The notes under the pieces are model-generated. The model had not been told where the DNA came from and made no database searches. It worked only from the letters and a program-made list of their open reading frames with translations. From Setophaga petechia (taxonomy: Eukaryota > Chordata > Aves > Passeriformes > Parulidae), in contig JANCRA010000115.1 of assembly GCA_024362935.1 (NCBI GenBank), positions 889,656-953,655 on the forward strand: a stretch of 64,000 nt of DNA, given 5' to 3'. The first letter of the stretch is position 1; every line of letters starts with the position of its first letter. Of this stretch, positions 44,328 to 56,800 are shown piece by piece. A program made the translations under genes and the position numbers.

Positions 44328-47300
44328 AACTTTTATTTAGGAGCTGCATAAAAAAAATAACCCAGTTGTGATTATTGCATCTTAAATTTTGTGTGCAAAA
44401 AGAGACACCAGGCAAGTTAAGACTGATGAAAAAACTCAGAGGATTTGGGGCTTGAAATCTTTAGGTTATCGAGTGGCTTGGGGAAAAATCAAACAGCTGA
44501 AGGTTTTTTTGCAGTGCCAAGAATATCTTTTATTTAGGTGCTGCATAAAAAAATAACCCAGTTGTGATTATTGCATCTTAAATTTTGTGTGCAAAAGGGG
44601 ACACCAAGCAAGACTGATGAAGGAACTAATAAAAGAGTATTTGGTACTTAAAATATTTGGGTTATTGAATAGCTGGGGGAAAAAACAAATAACTGAAGGG
44701 TTTTTTGCAGTGCCAAGGATATCTTTTATTTAGGTGCTGCATAAAGTATAACAAAGTTCTGATTATGGGATCTTTAAATTTGTTTGCAAAAGGAGACACC
44801 GAGCAAGTTAAGACTGATGAAGGAACTCATAAAAGAGAATTTTGGACTTAAAATCTTTAGGTTATCAAGTGGCTGGGGAAAAAACCAAACAGCTGAAGAT
44901 TTTTTTGCAATGCCAAGAATATCTTTTATTTAGGTGCTGCATAAAGAATATTAAAGTTGTGATTATTGCATCTCAAAATGTGTGTACAAAGGGAGACACC
45001 AGGCAAGTTAAGGCTGATGAAGAAACTCAAAAAAGAGAATTTGAGACTGAAAATCTTTGTTACCAAGTGGCTGGGGAAAAACCAAACAGCTGAAGGGTTT
45101 TGGGGTTTTTTTGCAGTGTCAAGGATATTTTATATTTAGGCGCTGCATAAAGAATAACCAAGTTGTGATTGTGGGATCTTTACATTTGTTTGCAAAAGGA
45201 GACACCAAGCAAGTTAAGACTGATGAAGAAACTCATAAAAGAGAATTTGAGACTGAAAATCTTTAGGTTATCGAGTGGCTGGGGAAAAAACCAAACAGCT
45301 GAAGATTTTTTTGCCATGCCAAGAATCTTTTATTTAGGTGCTGCATAAAGAATATTAAAGTTGTGATTATTGCATCTCAAAATGTGTGTGCAAAAGGAGA
45401 CACCAAGCAAATAAAGACTGATGAAGGAACTCATAAAAGAGAATTTGAGGCCTAAAATCTTTAGGTTATCAAGTGACTGGGGAAAAATCAAACAGCTGAG
45501 GGGTTTTTTTGCAGTGCCAAGGATATTTTATATTTAGGTGCTGCATAAAGAATATTAAAGTTGTGATTACTGCATCTCAAAATGTTTGCAAAAAGAGACA
45601 CCAGGCAAATTAAGGCTGATGAAGAAACTCAAAAAAGAGAATTTGAGACTGAAAATCTTTAGGTTATCAAGTGTCTGGGGGAAAAATTAAACAGCTGAAG
45701 GTTTTTTTGCCATGCCAAGAATATCTTTTATTTAGGTGCTGCATAAAAAATATTAAACTTGTGATTATTGCATGTTAAAATATGTGTGCAAAAGGGGGCA
45801 CCAAGCAAATTAAGACTGATGAAGGAACTCAAAAAAGAGAACTTGACACCTAAAATCTTCATGTTACCAAGTGGCTGGGGAAAAATTAAACAGCTGAGGG
45901 GTTTTTTGCAGTGCCAAGGATATTTTATATTTAGGTGCTGCATAAAGAATAACCCAGTTGTGATTGTGGCATCTTTAAATTTGTGTGCAAAAGGAGACAC
46001 CAGGCAAGTTAAGACTGATGAAGAAACTCATAAAAGAGAATTTGAGACTAAAAATCTTTAGGTTATCAAGTGGCTGGGGAAAAACCAAACAGCTGAAGGG
46101 TTTTTTGCAATGCCAAGAATATATTTTATTTAGGTGCTGCATAAAGAATATTAAAGTTGTGATTATTGCATGCTAAAATGTGTGTGCAAAGGGAGACACC
46201 AGGCAAATTAAGACTGATGAAGGAACTCATAAAAGAGAATTTTGGACTTAAAATCTTTAGGTTGTCAAGTGTTTGGGGGAAAAATTAAACAGCTGAAGGT
46301 TTTTTTGCCATGCCAAGAATATCTTTTATTTAGGTGCTGCATAAAGAATATTAAAGTTGTGATTATTGCATCTCAAAATGTTTGCAAAAAGAGACACCAG
46401 GCAAATTAAGGCTGATGAAGAAACTCATAAAAGAGAATTTGAGATTAAAAACCTTTAGGTTATTGAGTGGCTGGGGAAAAATTAAACAGCTGAAGGGTTT
46501 TTTTTGCAGTGCCAAGGATATCTTTTATTTAGGTGCTGCATAAAGTATAACAAAGTTCTGATTATGGGATCTTTACATTTGTTTGTAAAAGGAGACACCA
46601 AGCAAGTTAAGACTGATGAAGAAACTCATAAAAGAGAATTTTGGACTTAAAATCTTTAGGTTATCAAGTGTTTGGGGGAAAAATTAAACAGCTGAAGGGT
46701 TTTTTGCAGTGTCAAGGATATCTTTTATTTAGGTGCTGCATGAAGAATAACAAAGTTCTGATTATGGGATCTTTAAATTTGTTTGCAAAAGGGGGGCACC
46801 AAGCAAATTAAGGCTGATGAAGAAACTCAAAAAAGAGAATTTGAGACTGAAAATCTTTATGTTACCAAGTAGCTGGGGGAAAATTAAACAGCTGAGGGGT
46901 TTTTTTGCAGTGTCAAGGATATCTTTTATTTAGGCGCTGCATAAAGAATAACCAAGTTGTGATTGTGGGATCTTTAAATTTATGTTCAAAAGGAGACACC
47001 AGGCAAGTTAAGACTGATGAAGAAACTCATAAAAGAGAATTTGAGACTGAAAATCTTTAGGTTATCGAGTGGCTGGGGAAAAACCAAACAGCTGAAGATT
47101 TTTTTGCCATGCCAAGAATATCTTTTATTTAGGTGCTGCATAAAGAATATTAAAGTTGTGATTATTGCATCTCAAAATGTTTGCAAAAAGAGACACCAGG
47201 CAAATTAAGACTGATGAAGAAACTCAAAAAAGAGAATTTGAGACTTAAAATCTTTATGTTACCAAGTGACTGGGGAAAAACCAAACAGCTGAAGGGTTTT

Positions 47301-47535
47301 GGGGTTTTTTTTGCAGTGCCAAGGATATTTTATATTTAGGTGCTGCATAAAGAATAACCAAGTTGGGATTGTGGGGTCTTTAAATTTCTGTGCAAAAGGA
47401 GACACCAGGCAAGTTAAGACTGATGAAGAAACTCAAAAAAGAGAATTTGAGACTTAAAATCTTTATGTTACCAAGTGACTGGGGAAAAACCAAACAGCTG
47501 AGGGGTTTTTGGGTTTTTTTGCAGTACAGTTCCCC
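44328..47535. repeat. Tandem array, unit about 200 bp, 16 copies
   Basis: Units contain CTTTTATTTAGGTGCTGCAT, AAAGAATA, GTTGTGATTATTGCATCT, GAGACACCAGGCAAGTTAAG, ACTGATGAAGAAACTCATAA, AAGAGAATTTGAGACT, ATCTTTAGGTTATCAAGTGG and GCTGGGGAAAAACCAAACAG. GCTGCATAAA or its GCTGCATGAA variant recurs every ~200 bp from 44345 to 47341. Several sub-types are interspersed (GTGATTATTGCATC versus CTGATTATGGGATC). Confidence 0.96.
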
Positions 47536-47814
47536 ACAATTTTAAACCCCTTTAGCAGCCTGGACTTGCATTCCAGTCCCTCTGGCTCTTTATTTTTCCT
47601 GAACTTGTGTTTGCTCAATGTTATTTTAAAGAGCTGGTGGGGCTGACAAAGCCTCAGCCTCCCTGGGCTCCTCAGGAGGACAAAAGGAGCTTTGTGGATA
47701 ACTTTAGAACAAATTATAGGGTGAGGAGAAACCAGGCCTCAAATATGAAACTGAGATGGGGCACCAAAGATATTTGAAGGGACAAACTGAAATAAAACAG
47801 GAAAGTGAGTCAGG
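47536..47814. other. Spacer between two arrays
   Basis: Unique sequence between the 200-bp array and the reverse satellite F array. Nothing recognised. Confidence 0.4.
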
Positions 47815-50035
47815 CACCTGCATGGCCTTTTTAGAGTCCAAGAACTGCCTTGGTGCAGTCATTAAAACAATTTCTGTGCCTATATTTGTGTTTTGGTGGT
47901 GCATGAAGCAAATTTAGCTCAGGATTTTTAGCCCACAACAGTTCAATGGGGTCTTCTAAGTGCAAATTTAAGTCTCAAGCAATAATCAAACTGGAAAAAT
48001 GAACTGCACTGTTTCCAATAGATCTGTCAAGACAGAATTGGTGATTTTGATGGAGTTTCAGCAGGTTTAGAGTCCAAGAACTGCCTTGGTGCAGTCATTA
48101 AAACAAATTTCTGTGCCTATATTTGCATTTAGGTGGTGCATGAAGCAGATTTAGCTCAGAATTTTGAGGGATTTTTAGCCCATAACAGTTCAATGAGGCC
48201 TTCTAAGTGCACAATTTAAGTCTCAAGCAATAATCAAACTGGAAAAATGAACTGCAAATGGTGCTGGAGAAACAGATTTAGCTCAGAATTTTGAGGGGTT
48301 TTTAGCCCATAACAGTTCAATGGAGTGAACAATGCTAGGTGCAAATTTAAGTCTCAAGCAATAATCAAACTGGAAAAATGAACTGCACTGTTTCCAATAG
48401 ATCTGTCAAGACAGAATTGGTGATTTTGATGGAGTTTCAGCAGGTTTAGAGTCCAAGAACTGACCTGGTGCTGTCATTAAAACAAATTTCTGTGACTATA
48501 TTTGCATTTAGGTGGTGCATGAAGCAGATTTAGCTCAGAATTTTGAGGGATTTTTAGCCCATAACTGTTCAATGGGGCCTTCTAAATGCACAGTTTAAGT
48601 TTCAGCCAATAATCAAACTGCAAAGACAAAATGCACCATTTGGCAATAGATCTGTCAAGACAGAATTGGTGATTTTGATGGAGTTTCAGCAGGTTTAGTG
48701 CAGCAGACACATTTTTTAGAGTCCAAGAACTGCCTTGGTGCAGTCATTAGAACAATTCCTGTGCCTAAATTTGTGTTTTGGTGGTGCATGAAGCAAATTT
48801 AGCTCAGGATTTTTAGCCCATAACAGTTCAGTGGGGTGAACAATAAGTGCACAATTTTAGTCTCAAGCAATAATCAAACTGCAAAAATGAACTGCAAATG
48901 GTGATGGAGAAACAGATTTAGCTCTGTAAATTTAGAATTTTAAGGGATTTTAAGCCCATAACAGTTCAATGGGGTGAACAATGCTAAGTGTAAATTTAAG
49001 TCTCAACCAATAATCAAACTGCAAAAATGAACTGCACCATTTGGCAATAGATCTGTCCAAAAAAAGTTATTTTGATGGAGTTTGAGCAGGTTTAGTGCAG
49101 CAGTGACAGTTTTTAGAGCCCAGGAACTGCCTTGGTGCAGGGATTAAAACAAATTTCTGTGCCCATATTTGCATTTAATGGTGATGCAGAAGCAGCTTTA
49201 GCTCAGAATTCTGAGGGATTTTTAGCCCATAACAGTTTGATGAGGCCTTCTAAGTGCACAATTTTAGTCTCAAGCAATATCAAACTGCAAAAATGAACTG
49301 CAAATGGTGATGGAGAAGCAGATTTAGCTCAGAATTTTAAGGGATTTTTAGCCCATAACAGTTCAATGGAGTGAACAATGCTAGGTGCAAATTTAAGTCT
49401 CAACCAAGAATCAAACTGCAAAAATGAACTGCACTGTTTCCAATAGATCTGTCAAGACAGAATTGGTGATTTTGGTGGAGTTTCAGCAGGTTTAGAGTCC
49501 AAGAACTGCCTTGGTGCAGTCATTAAAACAAATTTCTGTGCCTATATTTGCATTTAATGGTGATGCAGAAGCAGCTTTAGCTCAGAATTCTGAGGGATTT
49601 TTAGCCCACAACAGTTCAATGAGGCCTTCTAAGTGCACAATTTAAGTCTCAAGCAATATCAAACTGCAAAAATGAACTGCACCATTTGGCAATAGATCTG
49701 TCAAGACAGAATTGGTGATTTTGATGGAGTTTCAGCAGGTTTAGAGTCCAAGAACTGCCTTGGTGCAGGGATTAAAGCAAATTTCTGTGCCTATATTTGC
49801 ATTTAATGGTGGTGCAGAAGCAGCTTTAGCTCAGAATTTTGAGGGATTTTTAGCCCATAACTGTTCAATGGGGTGAACAATAAGTGCACAATTTTAGTCT
49901 CAAGCAATAATCAAACTGCAAAAATGAACTGCAAATGGTGCTGGAGAAACAGATTTAGCTCAGAATTTTGAGGGATTTTTAGCCCATAACAGTTCAATGG
50001 AGTGAACAATGCTAAGTGCAAATTTAAGTCTCAAA
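47815..50035 (-). repeat. Satellite F, reverse array, unit about 250 bp, about 9 copies
   Basis: Reverse complement of 39536-41195: AGTCCAAGAACTGCCTTGGT, AAATTTCTGTGCCTATATTT, TAGCCCATAACAGTTCAATG, AATAATCAAACTGCAAAAAT and CAATAGATCTGTC recur. Variant units carry TGGTG(C/A)TGGAGAAACAGATT, which skips part of the unit. It ends abruptly at an LTR-E copy near 50035. Confidence 0.95.
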
Positions 50036-50262
50036 TTGTTTTTAATTAATGACCAATGGCAGCCAAGCTGTGTCAGAGTCAGCCCCAAGATTTTATTATT
50101 CATTTCTTTCTTTGCTGACTTCCTGATGTCTCCTTTCTCTATTGTTTTAGTATAAATTTTATAGATAATTTTCTTTTAATATAATATATATAATAATAAA
50201 TCAGCCTTCTGAAACACAGAGTCACGATTTTCATCTCTTCCCTTGTTGGGGTTGCCTACAAA
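50036..50262 (+). mobile_element. LTR family E, copy 2
   Basis: TTTTAATTAATGACCAATGG, a TTTTATTATTCATTTCTTTC block, TTTTAGTATAAATTTTATAG, TATAATATATATAATAATAA, ATCAGCCTTCTGAAACA and an end reading GTTGGGGTTGCCTACA. Same order of blocks as 60770-61015. Inserted at the edge of the reverse satellite F array. Confidence 0.65.
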
Positions 50263-51070
50263 TTCCATGGAAATAGTTTGTTATTTTTGCTTAGTAGAGA
50301 AGGCATAAAATAAAAATAAAAATAGAATAAAATAAAATCAGGAGTTTATATTTTATGGACTGACAGGAATCCCTCATTTCTCCCTTTTCCAGCCTGGATT
50401 TGCCCTCCTGGGCTCCTCCAGCTCAGCAGAAAAGAGCAACAGCTCCATCACACTGGAAATTGTTATTTTTGCTTTGTAGAAAAGGGATAAAATAAAAATA
50501 AAATAAAAATAGAATAAAATAAAATCAAGAGTTTATATTTTATGGACTGACAGGAATCCCTCAATTCCCCTTTTCCAGCCTGGATTTGCCCTCCTGGGCT
50601 CCTCCAGCTCAGCAGAAAGCAGCAACAGCTCCATCACACTGGAAATTGTTTGTTATTTTTGCTTAGTGGAGAAGGGATAAAATAAAAATAAAATAAAAAT
50701 ATAATAAAATAAAAATAGAATAAAATAAAATCAGGAGTTTATATTTTATGGACTGACAGGAATCCCTCATTTCTCCCTTTTCCAGCCTGGATTTGCCCTC
50801 CTGGGCTCCTCCAGCTCAGCAGAAAAGAGCAACAGCTCCATCACACTGGAAATTGTTTGTTATTTTTGATTAGTAGAGAAAGGATAAAATAAAAAAAAAA
50901 TATAATAAAATAAAATCAGAAGTTTATATTTTATGGACTGACAGGAATCCCTCAATTTTCCTTTCCAGCCTGGATTTGCCCTCCTGGACTCCTCCAGCTC
51001 AGCAGAAAAGAGCAACAGCTCCATCACACTGGAAATTGTTTGTTATTTTTGCTTAGTGGAGAAGGGATAA
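50263..51070. repeat. Tandem array, unit about 190 bp, 4-5 copies
   Basis: AAATTGTT(TG)TTATTTTTGC, an AAAATAAAAATAAAA stretch of variable length, TTTATATTTTATGGACTGAC, AGGAATCCCTCA, CCAGCCTGGATTTGCCCTCC and AACAGCTCCATCACACTGG recur at about 50270, 50455, 50642, 50850 and 51032. Confidence 0.94.
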
Positions 51071-52250
51071 AGCAAATCAAAATAAAACCAAAACAATCAA
51101 AGAGCTGCAGATTAGAGCAGCCCAGAGTGCCCCAGTGCCCATCTGGCCCTCGTTAACATCCAGAACCAGCCCCAAAGTGTCTGCCTGGCACAATTGGACA
51201 TTTCTGGGAACCAGCTGGCCAGATGTGCCCAGCTGTGGCTCCTGATGGATGCAGGGGGTTTTTGGGAGGTGCCAGGCAGGACGGGGTGTCCTGAGCAGGA
51301 TTTGGGTTGTTCTGAGGCCAATTCCCTGCTCAGAGCTGCTCCTGGCATCCTGCAGGATCCAGAGTGCTCTGGGGGGAGGATGTGACCATGGGTTTGCTCA
51401 GAAATGTTTTATTCAGGCTGTTTATCCTCAAAAGAGCATTTTCCTCTTAGATTAAATTATCTGGACTCTGTTTATTCTAAACACAGGAGACAGGACTCGA
51501 GCATTTCCTCTTTTAGGAAGTGTGGTTGAGCTGTGTTTCCTACAAAATTTATAAAGAATTCAGGCAAGGGCTTGTGTGGCTCCTTAAGATTTCAAAGCTT
51601 CCTTCCCTGAACGCTGCCAGAGCTGCCTCTGTCAGGGCACAGCTCCATCCCAGGGACACCAAATACAAATGTGAGCAGACAGCAGCTGTGAGCTCTTTGC
51701 AAAGGGCAGCCTGATAGAAAACCATCATCAAATTATTTACCAATACTCCCCATTTTGTCTCAAGACCAGAAATTCCATTACATAATGAGGCATTTCCCTT
51801 TTTTTTAAAAAAAAATAAATTTACAGCTGAGGCTCCAAAAGGATTTGTTAAAAGCACCTCGTGGGACAGGAGTGAGGTGAGATGAGTTAATCAACAACAG
51901 GATGAGAGGAGATGAGTTAATCAATGACACAATAGAATTTTAGCAGTGAAAATTCTCATTCCAGTAGATGACACAGTCACCACTGGAGCTGGAAGAAAAA
52001 CCACAAATTTCTGTGTTCCCATCCAGTCTCCTTACAAAGAATTCTGGTTTTTTCTGCTATAAAACCACATTTTAAATGCCATTTTCTGTGCTGTGGTCCC
52101 CAGTGCTCCTGCAGGGAGTCTCCTGGAGCCCGAGGGGAGGGTCCTGCTGGGCTGCTCAGTGCTCAGCACACCTGGAGGGCAGATCCTGCCCTGAGCTCCT
52201 CTGCCCACAGGAGAACCCTCTGAGCCCCAGAGCACAGCCCAGCCCCAATG
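51071..52250. other. Low-repeat stretch
   Basis: About 1.2 kb without arrays. Short direct repeats of GATGAG(A)GGAGATGAGTTAATC near 51880-51925. GC-rich at 51110-51370 and 52090-52250. Overlapping open frames on both strands carry no recognised domain. Confidence 0.4.
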
Positions 52251-54360
52251 CCCCAGGGCTTTTCATCCCCCCCAGCTGCCCAGGACATTTTCCCTGGCAC
52301 CTCCCTGAACATTCATCCATTATGCAAAAAACCAGGACCAGGGAGGGCAGGAGAAGGATTCCTCCACCAGGGGAATTCTGCCCGGTTTATTTTGAATTCT
52401 GCCTCATAACCAGGCCCTACTGTCATGGATATTGGCTCAGGATATTTTTTGCCCCAGGGTTTTTCATCCCCCCAGCTCCCAGGACATTTTCCCTGGCATC
52501 TCCCTGCACGTTCATCCATTATACACAACTGCAGGACCAGGGAGGGCAGGAGAAAAATTCCTCCACCAGGGGAATTCTGCCCGGTTTATTTTGAATTCTG
52601 CCTCATAACCAGGCCCTAATTTTTGCATATTGGCTCAGGGTAATTTTTCAGGATTTTTCATCTCTCCCACCTGCCCAGGACATTTTCCCTGGCATCTCCC
52701 AGCACGTTCATCCATTATGCACAACTGCAGGACCAGGGAGGGCAGGAGAAAAATTCCTCCACCAGGGGAATTCTGCCCGGTTTATTTTGAATTCTGCCTC
52801 ATAACCAGGCCCTAATTTTATGCATATTGGCTCAGGGTATTTACCCCAGGATTTTTCATCTCTCCCACCTGCCCAGGACATTTTCCCTGGCATCTCCCTG
52901 CACGTTCATCCATTATGCACAAAACCAGGACCAGGGAGGGCAGGAGAGGAATTCCTCCACCAGGGGAATTCTGCCCGGTTTATTTTGAATTCTGCCTCAT
53001 AACCAGGCCCTAATTTTATGCATATTGGCTCAGGGTATTTTTTCAGGATTTTTCATCCCTCCCACCTGCCCAGGACATTTTCCCTGGCATCTCCCTGCAC
53101 GTTCATCCATTATGCACAACTGCAGGACCAGGGAGGGCAGGAGAAGGATTCCTCCACCAGGTGAATTCTTCCCAGTTTATTTTTAATTCTGCCTCTTAAC
53201 CAGGCCCTACTGTCATGGATATTGGCTCAGGATATTTTTTGCCCCAGGATTTTTCATCCCTCCCAGCTGCCCAGGACATTTTCCCTGGCATCTCCCTGAA
53301 CATTCATGCACAAAACCAGGACCAGGGAGGGCAGGAGGAGATGAGCAGTGGCTGCTGTTTAAAGTGGGTTTTTTTAAAATAATTCCATTTATTTGCTCCA
53401 TCCAGCCCTGCCTGGCTCCATAGCCAGGGAGGCTTTTCAGGCACCCTCATCATCATCACCTGCTCAATTCCTGCTCCTGGCACCAGGAGCTGCCCGTGCT
53501 GCTGCTCCACCAGGGGAATTCTGCCCGGTTTATTTTGAATTCTGCCTCATAACCAGGCCCTAATTTTATGCATATTGGCTCAGGGTATTTTTTCAGGATT
53601 TTTCATCCCTCCCACCTGCCCAGGACATTTTCACTGGCATCTCCCTGAATGTTCATCAATTATGCACAAAACCAGGACCAGGGAGGGCAGGAGAATTCCT
53701 CCACCAGGGGAATTCTGCCCGGTTTATTTTGAATTCTGCCTCATAACCAGGCCCTACTTTCATGGATATTGGCTCAGGATATTTTTTGCCCCAGGATTTT
53801 TCATCCCCCCAGTTCCCAGGACATTTTCCCTGGCATCTCCCTGCACGTTCATCCATTATGCACAGCTGCAGGACCAGGGAGGGCAGGAGAAGAATTCCTC
53901 CACCAGGTGAATTCTTCCCAGTTTATTTTTAATTCTGCCTCATAACCAGGCCCTAATTTTATGCATATTGGCTCAGGATGTTTTTTACCCCAGGATTTTT
54001 CATCTCTCCCACCTGCCCAGGACATTTTCCCTGGCATCTCCCTGCACGTTCATCCATTATGCACAACTGCAGGACCAGGGAGGGCAGGAGGAGATGAGCA
54101 GTGGCTGCTGTTTAAAGTGGGTTTTTTTTAAAATAATTCCATTTATTTGCTCCATCCAGCCCTGCCTGGTGGCTCCATAGCCAGGGAGGCTTTTCAGGCA
54201 CCCTCATCATCATCACCTGCTCAATTCCTGCCCTTGGCACCAGGAGCTGCCCGTGCTGCTGCTCCACCAGCTCCCTCCACCAGGGGAATTCTGCCCGGTT
54301 TATTTTTAATTCTGCCTCATAATCAGGCCCTAATTTTATGCATATTGGCTCAGGATATTT
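52250..54360. repeat. Tandem array, unit about 195 bp, 9-10 copies with a second-type insert
   Basis: GGACATTTTCCCTGGCATCT recurs at about 52282, 52482, 52678, 52876, 53071, 53274, 53623, 53818 and 54020. Units include CAGGACCAGGGAGGGCAGGA, CCACCAGGGGAATTCTGCCC, TTTATTTTGAATTCTGCCTC and CATATTGGCTCAGG. In two places (53332-53510 and 54090-54285) the normal right half is preceded by a unique ~180-bp block (AGATGAGCAGTGGCTGCTGT ... TGCCCGTGCTGCTGC), with about 757 bp between them. Confidence 0.95.
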
Positions 54361-54505
54361 TTTCCCCCTTTCTCCTACATTGTCAGTCTGCTTGTCACAT
54401 CCTTGCTGAAGGGGATTCCTCACTGAGTCCTTCCCTTGCTGGGCTGGGGTGGCCTCTTTTGCTTGAGGATTACAGGCTCTGACAGTGCTGACACAGAAAA
54501 ATAAA
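54361..54505. other. Short spacer
   Basis: Unique sequence. Its right end (CTGACAGTGCTGACA(C/T)AGAAAAATA) recurs twice at about 56010 and 56270 inside the 39-bp array. Confidence 0.5.
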
Positions 54506-54507
54506 TG

Positions 54508-54880
54508 AATGATTTCAAACCATGAGCAGAGCAGGAACTCAGAGCTGCTTCTGCCCTTTCCTCACAGACCCAGCCTAAACCCAAACCCAAACCCAAACCC
54601 AAACCCAAACCCAAACCCAAAGCCAGCTCCTTGTGCTCACCCAGAGCAGCCCCAGAGCCTGTGGCAGCCTCTCCCTCCCTTGCTGATAAATAAATTTAGA
54701 AAAATAAATAAAGCCCTGAATGATTTCAAACCATGAGCAGAGCAGGAATTCAGAGCTGCTCCTGCCCTTTCCTCACAGACCCAGCCTAAACCCAAACCCA
54801 AACCCAAAGCCAGCTCCTTGTCCTCACCCAGAGCAGCCCCAGAGCCTGTGGCAGCCTCTCCCTCCCTTGCTGATAAGATT
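54508..54880. repeat. Tandem duplication of ~210 bp with (CCCAAA)n hexamers
   Basis: Two units beginning ATGATTTCAAACCATGAGCA (about 54509 and 54720) and ending CTCTCCCTCCCTTGCTGATA. Each contains an AACCCA hexamer run: seven CCC tracts at about 54580-54618 in the first and three to four in the second (54789-54810). On minus this reads GGGTTT repeats. Confidence 0.95.
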
Positions 54881-55565
54881 ATCAGTGCTGCTGATAAGGA
54901 GACCACACACTGCGTGCCCTGCATGGGTTAAAGCTCAGAGTTTAAACGAGTTAAAGCTTTCAGGGGCACAGCAGAAGTCACAACAGAGCTGGGACGTTAA
55001 ATCAGCGAGGGGAGAAGAGAACTGGGTCTCCTCAGAGGCAAGGACAGCACAAACTCCTGAATTCAGGTGTTTTGAGGGAAATAACTCTCCCTGCCAGGCA
55101 GATCCTGTTCCATCTTTTCCAGGAGAGAGCACTGAGTGAGCTCTGTTCCAATCCCCACACAGATGTGTTAGAAAAACACAATTTATTTGCTGTTTAGGCT
55201 TTGGAGCTTGCCCCCCTCTCTGTTCTGCTTTTACAAGATGATCATAAAAAATGGAGCAGCATTTAAATCAGCAGCAGGGGTGGAGGAGCAGGGCTCGTTC
55301 CTGCCCGAATCAGCTCCATCCTTGCAGGAACTGGAAATTAATTTGCTTAATTAATTAATTAATTAATTTCCATGGGCTGAAGCTGCTCCTGAGCTCGACT
55401 TGCTAAACCAGGAGCTTTCAGGGTGGAGAGATAACAAAGAATCCCAGACACCATAAAAGCTTCTAAAAGCCCCAAACCCCCAAGAGAAGATGAGCACACA
55501 GAGATAAAAGAGCTCCAGCACTGAGGCTGCCAGGAGCTGCTGGAGCTGCTGGTTTTTCTGGGCAG
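54881..55565. other. Unique spacer
   Basis: About 680 bp. It contains a short TTAA tetranucleotide run near 55345-55370. No gene recognised. Confidence 0.4.
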
Positions 55566-55567
55566 GC

Positions 55568-56800
55568 TGGAAGAAAAGGAAATATTGAGAGGAAAAGGAA
55601 ATTGAGAGGAAAATCTACTCTGCAGAAAAGGAAATATTGAGAGGAGAATCCACTCTGCAGAAAAGGAAATATTGAGAGGACAATCCAGTCTGCAGAAAAG
55701 GAAATATTAAAAGGAGAACCCACTCTGCAGAAAAGGAAATATTGAGAGGATAATCCACTCTGCAGAAAAGGAAATACTGAGAGGAGAATCTATTCTGCAG
55801 AAAAGGAAATATTGAGAGGAGAATCCTCTCTGCAGAAAAGGAAATATTGAGAGGACCATCTACTCTGCAGAAAAGGAAATACTGAGAGGACAATCTATTC
55901 TGCAGAAAAGGAAATACTGAGAGGAAAATCCACTCTGCAGAAAAGGAAATATTGAGAGGACAATCTACTGTGCAGAAAAGGAAATATTGAGAGGAGGATT
56001 ACAGGCTCTGACAGTGCTGACATAGAAAAATAAAGAAAATAAAGCCCTGAATGATTTCAAAATGATACCAAAGATTCTGGTACCCACTCTGCAGAAAAGG
56101 AAATATTGAGAGGAGAACCCACTCTGCAGGAAAGGAAATATTGAGAGGACAATCCAGTCTGCAGAAAAGGAAATATTGAGAGGACAATCTATTATGCAGA
56201 AAAGGAAATATTGAGAGGAGAATCCACTCTGCAGAAAAGGAAATATTGAGAGGAGGATTACAGGCTTTGACAGTGCTGACATAGAAAAATAAATAAAATA
56301 AAGCCCTGAATGATTTCAAAATGATACCAAAGATTCTGGTACCCACTCTACAGAAAAGGAAATATTGAGAGGACAAATCCACTCTGCAGAAAAGGAAATA
56401 TTGAGAGGAGAATCCAGTCTGCAGAAAAGGAAATATTGAGAGGACAAATCCACTCTGCAGAAAAGGAAATATTGAGAGGATAATCCACTCTGCAGGAAAG
56501 GAAATATTGAGAGGAGAATCCAGTCTGCAGAAAAGGAAATACTGAGAGGAGAATCCTCTCTGCAGAAAAGGAAATATTGAGAGGACAATCTACTCTGCAG
56601 AAAAGGAAATATTGAGAGGACAATCTATTATGCAGAAAAGGAAATACTGAGAGGACAAATCCAGTCTGCAGAAAAGGAAATATTGAGAGGACAAATCCAG
56701 TCTGCAGAAAAGGAAATATTGAGAGGACAAATCCTCTCTGCAGAAAAGGAAATATTGAGAGGAGAACCCACTCTGCAGAAAAGGAAATACTGGGAGGACA
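55568..56800. repeat. 39-bp tandem array, about 29 copies, with two inserts
   Basis: Unit CTCTGCAGAAAAGGAAATAT followed by TGAGAGGA(G/C)AATCCA, about 39 bp. Two ~100-bp inserts (about 55998-56090 and 56254-56345), nearly identical to each other, interrupt it. They read GGATTACAGGCT(C/T)TGACAG and end AAGATTCTGGTACC, and their ends match 54465-54510. The minus strand stays open in 13-residue units (SAEWILLSIFPFL-like). No protein is claimed. Confidence 0.95.

Noticed and set aside
39536..50035. CRISPR-like array, because of regular repeats
   Set aside because: Units are ~250 bp and contiguous without unique spacers, in vertebrate DNA with introns and CR1 elements.
54572..54620. Interstitial telomere
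   Set aside because: The hexamer is CCCAAA, not CCCTAA, and the run is short and duplicated with its flanks.
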